64,000 bases of DNA from CAYJBH01 sp964369965 (GTDB taxonomy: Bacteria > Bacillota > Clostridia > Oscillospirales > Ruminococcaceae). A program made the position numbers and the translations under genes. Positions within the stretch are counted from its first letter, which is position 1, and each line of letters starts with the position of its first letter. Location of the stretch: positions 1-64,000 of the forward strand of contig CAYJGF010000014.1 of the NCBI GenBank assembly GCA_964369965.1, given 5' to 3'. Positions 41,902 to 50,100 of this stretch are shown one piece after another. The notes under the pieces are model-generated. The model worked only from the letters and a program-made list of their open reading frames with translations, had not been told where the DNA came from and ran no database searches.

Positions 41902-42996
41902 ATGAAACTCGGAATTTTAGGTCTGCCGAACGTCGGCAAGAGCACACTTTTTAACGCTATAACCGGTGCAGGCGCCGCCGCCGCAAACTACCCTTTTTGC
42001 ACCATCGAGCCGAATGTCGGTGTCGTGCCGGTGCCGGATAAACGTCTCGACGCACTCGCCGAGATGTACAACCCGAAAAAATACACCCCCGCCGTCATAG
42101 AGTTCGTGGACATAGCAGGTCTTGTCCGTGGCGCGGCAAAGGGGGAGGGGCTTGGCAACAAATTCCTGTCCCACGTGCGTGAGGTGGACGCGCTTATCCA
42201 CGTCTGTCGCTGTTTTGAGGAGGGTGACGTGGTGCATGTGGACGGCTCGGTCGACCCTGTGCGCGATATCGAGACCATCGACATTGAACTGTGTCTGTCC
42301 GACCTTGAACTGTGTGAGCGTTGGCTATCCAACAAGATAAAACAGGCAAAGGGTGACAAAAATGCCCTTGCCGATGCCGAGCTTTTAAAACGTCTGTGCG
42401 CCCATTTAGAGCAGGGCAAAAACGCGCGTGGTTTTGAGGTTGAAAACGACGGCGAGCGTGAGTTTTTCGCCACCATACCGCTACTGTCCGCAAAGCCGAT
42501 AATCTACGCCGCCAACATTTCGGAGGATGAGCTATTATCGGGGGAGGAGAATAAATACCTCGCGAGTGTGAAATCTCACGCCGAAAAGGAGCACAGCGGT
42601 TGCATAGCAATCTGTGCCAAGCTGGAGGCGGAGTGCGCCGTCCTCCCCCCCGGTGAAAAGGAGGAGTTTTTGTCGGAGCTCGGCATTGAGGCGACCGGTC
42701 TTGACCGCCTTATCGTCGCGAGCTATGACCTGCTCGGGCTAATCAGCTACCTCACCGCAGGCGAGCAGGAGGTGCGCGCTTGGACGATAGAAAGGGGCAC
42801 CAAAGCCCCCGGCGCGGCAGGCAAGATACACACCGACTTTGAGCGCGGTTTTATCCGTGCCGAGGTGGTCGCATTTGACACGCTGATGGAGTGCAAAACC
42901 ATGGTGGCGGCAAAGGAAAAAGGACTGGTGCGCAGTGAGGGCAAAGAGTATGTCATGCAGGACGGCGATGTGACGCTGTTCCGCTTTAATGTGTAG
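41902..42996 (+). CDS. ychF: redox-regulated ATPase YchF (OLA1 family)
   Basis: Obg-like P-loop ATPase, 364 residues. The G1 motif is GLPNVGKSTLFNAITGAG, switch sequence NYPFCTIEPNVG, and G3 DIAGLVRGAAKGEGLGNKFL. A coiled-coil insert lies in the middle. The C-terminal TGS domain contains FFTAG-like YLTAGEQEVRAWTI and GFIRAEV. The conserved family role is ribosome-associated stress adaptation. AAGGAAAAATAGAG precedes the ATG. Confidence 0.95.
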   Translation: MKLGILGLPNVGKSTLFNAITGAGAAAANYPFCTIEPNVGVVPVPDKRLDALAEMYNPKKYTPAVIEFVDIAGLVRGAAKGEGLGNKFLSHVREVDALIHVCRCFEEGDVVHVDGSVDPVRDIETIDIELCLSDLELCERWLSNKIKQAKGDKNALADAELLKRLCAHLEQGKNARGFEVENDGEREFFATIPLLSAKPIIYAANISEDELLSGEENKYLASVKSHAEKEHSGCIAICAKLEAECAVLPPGEKEEFLSELGIEATGLDRLIVASYDLLGLISYLTAGEQEVRAWTIERGTKAPGAAGKIHTDFERGFIRAEVVAFDTLMECKTMVAAKEKGLVRSEGKEYVMQDGDVTLFRFNV

Positions 42997-42999
42997 CCT

Positions 43000-44118
43000 A
43001 TGAAAAAAAGAGCCATTATAATAGTTCTGGACAGCCTTGGTATCGGCTTTGCGCCGGATGCCGAGCAGTTCGGGGATGTCGGCAGTGACACGCTATCTTC
43101 GGTGGCGCGCTCGGGGCATTTTCACCTGCCGAAGCTTGCCGAAATGGGGCTGTTTAATATCGACAATGTCGACTGTCACGGTGCAGTAGACCGCCCGAGT
43201 GCCGCCCACGCACGACTTGTGCCAAAGAGCATGGGCAAGGATACCACCATCGGTCACTGGGAGCTGTGCGGTGTGGTATGCGATAAACCGCTACCCACCT
43301 ATCCGGGCGGTTTTCCCGACGATATCATAGCCGAGTTTGAGCGATTAACAGGGCGAAAAACGCTCTGCAACGCGCCCTACTCCGGCACCGACGTGATAAG
43401 GGACTTCGGTGAGAAACATGTTAAAACCGGCGCACTGATTGTCTACACCTCGGCGGACAGCGTCTTTCAGATTGCGGCGCACGAGGATATCGTGCCGATT
43501 GAGACGCTCTACCGATATTGCGTGATGGCGCGAGGGATACTCGTCGGCAGGCACGGCGTCGGCAGGGTCATTGCAAGACCGTTTGTGGGTGAGGATAAAA
43601 CGAGTTTTAAACGCACCGTAAACAGGCATGACTACAGTCTTGCACCGCCGAGCGATACAATGCTCGACCGACTGACGGCAAAGGGCGTGTGTGTTACCGC
43701 CGTCGGCAAAATATACGATATCTTCGCCGGTCGCGGCATATCAAAGAGCATAAAGACCGCCGGCAACACCGACGGGATGGAAAAAACTTTGCAGATTGTG
43801 AGAGAGCAAAAGGACGGGCTTATCTTTGTCAACTTAGTGGACTTTGATATGCTTTACGGTCACCGCAACGACATCGACGGCTACGCAAAGGCGCTTGCCG
43901 AGTTCGACCGTTTTCTGCCACGCCTACTCTCCGAGCTGTCGGGTGACGATCTATTAATAATCACCGCCGACCACGGTTGTGACCCCGGCACCCCCTCCAC
44001 CGACCACTCGCGCGAGTGTGTGCCGATGATATGTTACGGTGTACCGCCCGAAAACCTCGGCACAATAGAGGGCTTTGACGCGGTCGCGAAGATAATTGAG
44101 AAAGAATTGATAGATTGA
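43000..44118 (+). CDS. deoB: phosphopentomutase
   Basis: Interconverts (deoxy)ribose 1- and 5-phosphates in nucleoside salvage. The 372-residue alkaline-phosphatase-fold enzyme has the metal site at the N terminus (IIIVLDSLGIGFAPDA) and the phospho-Thr-type region KDTTIGHWEL. The C-terminal metal ligands lie in ITADHGCDPGTPSTDHSRE. It starts only 3 bp after ychF stops and lacks a strong ribosome-binding site, which points to coupling. Its end overlaps the next frame by four bases if the TTG start there is used. Confidence 0.92.
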   Translation: MKKRAIIIVLDSLGIGFAPDAEQFGDVGSDTLSSVARSGHFHLPKLAEMGLFNIDNVDCHGAVDRPSAAHARLVPKSMGKDTTIGHWELCGVVCDKPLPTYPGGFPDDIIAEFERLTGRKTLCNAPYSGTDVIRDFGEKHVKTGALIVYTSADSVFQIAAHEDIVPIETLYRYCVMARGILVGRHGVGRVIARPFVGEDKTSFKRTVNRHDYSLAPPSDTMLDRLTAKGVCVTAVGKIYDIFAGRGISKSIKTAGNTDGMEKTLQIVREQKDGLIFVNLVDFDMLYGHRNDIDGYAKALAEFDRFLPRLLSELSGDDLLIITADHGCDPGTPSTDHSRECVPMICYGVPPENLGTIEGFDAVAKIIEKELID

Positions 44119-45899
44119 GCAAACAAAAACTATTGCGAATAAGGGATTTGATAGCCCTCTTCTTCCAAAATATAAAGGAGGAGGGGGTGATGTTCACGCT
44201 ACAAAAGTTAAAAGGCTTTCTAAAACGTCGCACACGCAGTCGGCGCGGTCGCTTTCTCCCGAGTTATGACGAGCTGGAAAGCCAGCGTGAAAGCATTAAC
44301 ATAGGAATTATCAGTCTGCTCGTGCCACTTTACAACACCCCTATGGAATATCTCGAACAGCTGTGTGACAGCCTCGTGCTACAGAGCTACAGGTTTTTTG
44401 AGGTCTGTATCGCCGACGCGTCCGATGCCGAGCACGGCTATGTCGGGGAGTATATAAGCGCTCTTAACGACATGCGTTTTCGATACATAAAGGTGGATAA
44501 CAACGGGATAAGTGTCAACACCAACGCCGCCGCGAGTCTTGCGACCGGCGAGCTTGTAGCGTTTTGCGACCATGATGACCTGCTGTCGGAGGATGCGTTT
44601 TATCACATGATATCCGCCTTTGTCGAGACGAATGCCGACTATATCTATTCCGATGAGGCGCTTTTTAACACCGACTACAAACTTCCGACCGCCACCCACT
44701 TCAAGCCGGATTTTTCCCCCCATTATCTGCAATCCTGCAACTATATTTGTCACCTTAGCGTGGTGCGTCGCTCACTTTTTGCAGAGCTTGGCGGTCTGCG
44801 CCCCGAATTTGACGGCGCGCAGGACCACGACTTTATACTGCGAGTGTATGACAGCGGTGCGAGCTTTTATCACATCAAAAAAATCCTTTACTATTGGCGC
44901 GTCCACGACGGTTCCACCTCGGGCGGTACCGAGGCAAAACCCTATGTCAAGTCCGCCGCAATAAGGGCGATAGAGGAGCATTTAAAGCGCCAAAATATCT
45001 GCGCAGAGGTTGCCGAGGGGCTGTTCCCCTCCACCTATCACGTGAAGTATCGATTGACAGACGACGAGCGCGTGTCGATAGTCATCCCCACCAGCGACCA
45101 TGCCGACGACCTGCAGCGATGTGTCGAGTCGATATATCAAAAGACGAACTACCGATTTTTTGAGATAATCTTGGTGGAAAATAATTCCAAAGAGGATAAA
45201 ACCTTTGAGTTATACTATGAGTTGACGCAAAAACATGATAACCTGACGGTGGTGCGGTATGAGGGGGAGTTTAACTTTTCAAAAATCTGCAACTTCGGCG
45301 CACAAAAAGCGACAGGCGAGCACATTTTGCTACTCAATAACGACATGGAGGTCATCGCGCCGGACTGGCTGGGCGAGATGGTCGGCTACTCCTGCCGTGA
45401 GGAGGTCGGCGCGGTGGGCGCAAAACTGCTCTACCCCGACTCTCGGGTACAACATGCCGGCGTGATAACCGGTCTCGGCGGTTTTGCGGGGCACAGCCAC
45501 AAATACTATGCCGGTGGTAAGAGCGGATACATGTTCCGTATCGGGTGCGTGAACAACTACAGCGCGGTGACCGGCGCGTGCCTGATGGTCAAGCGTCGGC
45601 TCTATACATCACTGCGTGGATTGGACGAGCGTTTCGCGGTCGCCTTTAACGATGTGGACTTCTGCCTGCGCCTGTTAAAAGAGGGGCTTTATAACGTCTA
45701 CACCCCCTTTGCCGAGCTGTACCACCACGAGAGTTTAAGCCGTGGACTTGACACCAAAGGGGATAAAAAAGAGCGGTTCGACGGCGAGCGCGAACTGCTC
45801 AAATCGCGCTATGGCGAGGGGTTAAAACAGGACCGGTTCTACAATCCGGGGTTGACCCTCGACTCGGAGGATTTCGCGGAGAATTTGTCGGGGATATAG
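44115..45899 (+). CDS. glycosyltransferase with two GT2 domains (rhamnosyltransferase-like)
   Basis: A 594-residue cytoplasmic glycosyltransferase with two GT-A domains. The first has SLLVPLYNTPMEYLEQL and the DXD-type CDHDDLL. The second has VSIVIPTSDHADDLQRCVESIYQKT-like sequence and LLLNNDMEVI. The C-terminal acceptor region includes DERFAVAFNDVDFCLRL. Such enzymes build rhamnose-rich or O-antigen-like wall polysaccharides, possibly the polymer acetylated by the upstream acyltransferase pair. Start: TTG at 44115 overlaps deoB by 4 bp and gives the helical EEG...LKKR leader usual in the family. An ATG at 44190 with AGGAGG is the alternative. Confidence 0.85.
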   Translation: MSKQKLLRIRDLIALFFQNIKEEGVMFTLQKLKGFLKRRTRSRRGRFLPSYDELESQRESINIGIISLLVPLYNTPMEYLEQLCDSLVLQSYRFFEVCIADASDAEHGYVGEYISALNDMRFRYIKVDNNGISVNTNAAASLATGELVAFCDHDDLLSEDAFYHMISAFVETNADYIYSDEALFNTDYKLPTATHFKPDFSPHYLQSCNYICHLSVVRRSLFAELGGLRPEFDGAQDHDFILRVYDSGASFYHIKKILYYWRVHDGSTSGGTEAKPYVKSAAIRAIEEHLKRQNICAEVAEGLFPSTYHVKYRLTDDERVSIVIPTSDHADDLQRCVESIYQKTNYRFFEIILVENNSKEDKTFELYYELTQKHDNLTVVRYEGEFNFSKICNFGAQKATGEHILLLNNDMEVIAPDWLGEMVGYSCREEVGAVGAKLLYPDSRVQHAGVITGLGGFAGHSHKYYAGGKSGYMFRIGCVNNYSAVTGACLMVKRRLYTSLRGLDERFAVAFNDVDFCLRLLKEGLYNVYTPFAELYHHESLSRGLDTKGDKKERFDGERELLKSRYGEGLKQDRFYNPGLTLDSEDFAENLSGI

Positions 45900-45909
45900 G
45901 TTTGCATAT

Positions 45910-46989
45910 TTATAGGTAGTAATCTATCAAGAGGTCGGTGACCATGCCGTAACTTTTTAGCCCCTCACTCTGACCGTTGCCCTGTAAAAACCCCTCATAC
46001 AACGTGTCGGCTACCTCGGCGGCGACCCCCTCAAACTGCGCCCAGTAATCGTTATTATATCGAATATCCGCAAGCACATAGGGGTGCAAATCCTCGGTAA
46101 TCTCCAACCACGCATCATAGTCCGCACCATAAAGATTGTTTGCAAGGTTGACATAGGCGAGCATAAAGCCGGAGTATTCATAAACGGCTATGTCGGAAAA
46201 ATCACAGGCGAGCACCGCCAAAAAGTTGCAGTCCTGCTCCGGCGCAACACCGCGAAGATGGGCGAGCTCATGCGCTATGGTAGAGGGCAGGGTACTCGCC
46301 GGCTGTTCGTCGTTGACGTTCGCCTCACCGGTCAGGGGGAAGAAAAAACCGGTGTAGTTAAGTTCGCTCATAAAAGGGGATATGACAAGCGGTTTTGCGG
46401 AGTGTTTTGCGCCGACAAGGGACGGATACTCCGCCTCTAAATTGTCATAGAGGTTTTCACCGAGCGTGAAAATCTCCTCTTTAGAAACTGCGAATACGCC
46501 GTTTTCATCCCGTTCGACGAGGGGTGCCGTCCCGTTCAGCTTTTGGGCAAAAAGTCGCGTTGCCTCCTCAAGTTGTTGCACCGAGACAGGGTTCGCCGTC
46601 GCAATAGCCGAGACCGGACTTTCTATATAATAGTTAGCCCCCCAGACGACCGACATTAATGTGGCTATAATCAGCACCGATATAACAAGGTTTAATAACC
46701 GATTTGACAGCAATTTAAGCCGCGCCGAATTGCCTTTTATTAACAGATACACCGTCTGTATTATGTAGATCAGCGCACCGCCGACAACGACTGCCATGAC
46801 CACCTCGGCAAGCGAAAAGGGTAAAAAGGAGGCAACCCAACCGACCGCGGTCTTATAAGGCACGCCGATATAGTTCACCAAAAATCCGCTAAATGCAGGC
46901 TCGGTGCGAAAGATAAAAAACAGCAGGAGAAATAGGGCGAGCGACACCGCAAGCCAAATTCTTTTAGTTTTTAATAAGGTCATCATCAT
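45910..46989 (-). CDS. DUF3810 membrane zinc-peptidase-like protein
   Basis: A 359-residue protein with three N-terminal transmembrane helices (about residues 11-29, 60-82 and 100-118) and a C-terminal domain bearing the zinc-binding HELAH motif (His240, Glu241, His244). GVAPEQDCNFLAVLACDFS follows, as in DUF3810. The peptidase-like domain probably faces outside. Activity is not established for the family. It converges with the glycosyltransferase gene (10 bp apart) and is divergent from the large tandem kinase-like gene across a 178-bp region. Confidence 0.8.
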   Translation of the reverse strand: MMMTLLKTKRIWLAVSLALFLLLFFIFRTEPAFSGFLVNYIGVPYKTAVGWVASFLPFSLAEVVMAVVVGGALIYIIQTVYLLIKGNSARLKLLSNRLLNLVISVLIIATLMSVVWGANYYIESPVSAIATANPVSVQQLEEATRLFAQKLNGTAPLVERDENGVFAVSKEEIFTLGENLYDNLEAEYPSLVGAKHSAKPLVISPFMSELNYTGFFFPLTGEANVNDEQPASTLPSTIAHELAHLRGVAPEQDCNFLAVLACDFSDIAVYEYSGFMLAYVNLANNLYGADYDAWLEITEDLHPYVLADIRYNNDYWAQFEGVAAEVADTLYEGFLQGNGQSEGLKSYGMVTDLLIDYYL

Positions 46990-47001
46990 GAATAAATGAT
47001 A

Positions 47002-47015
47002 TCACAAATTTGTGA
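47002..47015. promoter_or_regulatory. 14-bp palindrome between divergent genes, possible operator
   Basis: A perfect palindrome TCACAAATTTGTGA lies 13 bp upstream of the DUF3810 start and about 80 bp upstream of the promoter of the large gene. A second half-like TTTTCACA occurs at 47029-47036. It has the form of a dimeric repressor or activator site. The binding protein is unknown. Confidence 0.4.
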
Positions 47016-47097
47016 AAAAGTAAAATCGTTTTCACAGGGTGTTGTGGTAAATGATAGTTTTGTACTTTTTGCACAAAAACCTACAAAAGTTTTATCC

Positions 47098-47126
47098 TTG
47101 ACATAAACCTTTTACGTATATATAAT
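47098..47126 (+). promoter_or_regulatory. perfect consensus sigma-A promoter of the tandem kinase-like gene
   Basis: TTGACA (47098-47103) and TATAAT (47121-47126) both match the consensus at every base with the optimal 17-bp spacer. Transcription would start near 47133, leaving a ~35-nt leader with GAGAGG before the ATG at 47168. Confidence 0.85.
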
Positions 47127-47167
47127 ATATGTAAGAGTTATAGTCTTTCAAATTGAGAGGTAAAAAT

Positions 47168-50100
47168 ATGCCGGGTGGTAGTTTTTCAAGACGATTTCGC
47201 AGAAATAGAAATGATGATGCGCCTGCACCTCAGGTTCAGGCTCAGGAAGCTCGCGCCGACGCTATGCCGGACGCCATGGCTCCTGCTGCCGGTGCGGTGG
47301 ATGCAATAGTGCCGGACGTCGCTGCCCCTGCCGCCGCCGAGGCGGATGTTGAGGTGGAGGTGGACGCCGAGACGAGATACGCCCCGGCGAACACTCGCTA
47401 TGTCCGGATGGAACAGGATGTGAAACAGAGCTCAAAAGGCGGTGTCGGCTTCGACTCCTCCGCCTTTCGCACCATAAAAAAGACCCTTACATCCATCTCC
47501 AATATCGTCAATGCAGGTTTTACCGCCGATACCGCAAAGAACACCCGCATGATTGTTCAGATGGGCAGGCTTTTATCTCAGCTAAGATCTGACTGTCATA
47601 AATATATAACTAAAAGATCAGGTGCAAAGACCGAGTCCGGCAAAGCAAGATTTAGGCTTATCTCCACCATCCAGAATATTGCCACGGACGACGCGCAGTA
47701 CATGATGAATTTCTTTGACAAGAATCAAAGTCATGTCGGTCTGACCTGGGAGCAGGTTTTTGCGGACGCTCGTTCCGTCAATATCACCTTGCGTGACGAC
47801 GTCGACTATGACGAGCTACAAAAATTCGGCGCCGCGTCCAGCGTGTTGACCGAACTGCCGGCAGGGTCCACCGAAGGCGGTGAAGAGGGTATATTTAAGT
47901 TTGACACCGGCTTTGTCGCGGAGACAAAAATCGACGCGCCGCTTGCGTCTCACCCCGAATCAATGCAGCAGGACATATTAGCGGGGCGGGCAGATCCGGT
48001 TTTGATTTCCGATACGACCGACCTTCGCTTTTCCACCTCAAAAACGGCGGCGCTTAACATGGAGCGCGCCACCGAAGCCCAGCGCGAACTGGTTGCCGGG
48101 CTGACACGTCCCTCAGAACTTTTCACGGAGGAAGGGGCTTTAATCAACCCCTTCGGTCGAGACTTGACCGCCACCGAGATAACATTTATAAGTAAATTTG
48201 CCACCCGTTGGGCGGCGGTGGTGAAGTCCTACGATACGGTGCATGACACGACACGCCGCCTCGGTCTCGAGACCTCCGTCGGGAGAGATTATGGGCTGAT
48301 GAACCGCAATGTCGCCACCACGCGTATCGCCTCGTTGCTCGGTCTTGGCAATCTGGTGGTATCCACACGGCTCGCCACGCTCGACACCGGGGACGGCCGG
48401 CGGATAAAGGGACTGCTCATGTCCAAGGCGAGCGGTGAGATCGCCGGTCACGCCCTCGATAGGATTGTGATGGAGCAGGCATCACGCGCCTATGACACCG
48501 GTGATGCGACCGGGGATACTATAATGACACCGGCGTTTAGAAAACAGGTTGCAGACCTGCAAATTTTGGACTATATCACCGGTCAGATAGACCGCAACTT
48601 CGCCAACTTCCTCGTCACCCGTGACGTGGACGGCAAGCTGGACAGCCTTACGGCGATAGACCATGACTACTCTTTCGGTCAGACGTACTATGGCGATTAT
48701 ATAAATGAGGATTCCGATCACTCGGTCGATATCATTGAGTCTGTTGAAGCAATTGCTGTTGGAACGGATTCTAGTATGACCGAGCAGGTTCGCGGTTTAA
48801 AAAACATGCCCCATATGAGTGCCGACCTCGCCGCAACGGTGCTGGAAATAAGCTATGACATGATACACTATCTGCTGATCGACCTATTGGAGGAGGATTA
48901 CATAGATGCGTGCTGGGAGCGAGTTGAGCGACTGCAACAGGCGATAAGGATGGAGCTCGCGAGGGACGAATATTTACAGGGAGGTGCAGGCAGGACAAAC
49001 GCCGATTTCACCCGAGAAAAATTCGACCCTTCCTCACAGGAGGCGACACCGGAGGTTCGCCCGGCAGGATCGAAATTCCTGTTAGAGGGCGTGGATGAAT
49101 GGGACGATGCCGCCTCGAAGGATTTTGACACCTTTGGAGCGGCGGAGGTGGGCGATGCCAAGATCAAACTGCGCTTTTTAGAGCGGAGCACCGACAACCC
49201 AAACGGTATGCACCTATCGAACAGGCTCGTTAAAAGGATGGCGGAGGCTGAGGGGGCTAAACGATACAATGTGCTTTTAGCCGGCCTTGCGACCGTTGAT
49301 GAGCGTGCAACTGTTCTGCTCGAAAACTTTGACGGTGCCGCTAAAGACGAGATGCGCCGTTTTCTGATAGAAAATGTGAACGCAGGGAGTGACCTTTCGG
49401 ATTTCATAAAACTCACCACACCGTTGAAGAATTGTATTTTAGGGATCTTCTTCGGCTCCGGTGAGGAGGCACAAATGAACTATATCCGCAAACATTATGC
49501 CACAAGATACTGCCTTAACCAGCTCACCGCCGCATTCCCCGGGGCTGACAATCAACTGCTCGCCATATATGCCGAGACCTTTGCCGCTCTGAACATGAAC
49601 ACCCCCGTGACGGAGGGCGCGCCGGAGGTGGTGGAGTGCTTCCGAGCAGGGGTCAGACTGCAGTATGATTCGGGTGGCAACATGCATGTAATTAGCAACG
49701 AGGGTGCAGGTCAAGTTGACAGACTTACCGGCATTGTTGTCGAGATGTTTGCGCCCGGCGCCGCACCCATGCCGGACGCCCCACGCGCGCATATTGCAAG
49801 ATTTGGTGCCGCACCTGCTGCCGTACCTGCCGCACCTGCCGCAGCAGCCGCACCTGCTGCCGCCGCACCTGCCGCCGCACCTGTAGCCGCTGCTGACGCC
49901 GCCGCCGCAGGTGGCGCAGGTAGTGATTATGCCCCCTTGGGCGGTGGACTAATCGAAATGGATTGGTCGCATTTAGCCGGAAGGTACCGTCAGGGAGCCG
50001 AACCGGATATGGAGGACGAACCTGCCGCCGACGGGGGCATGGGAGCTCTCCTCGGCGATTTAGATTTTACAGCACTTGCCTCCATCCATCGGGAAGATCA

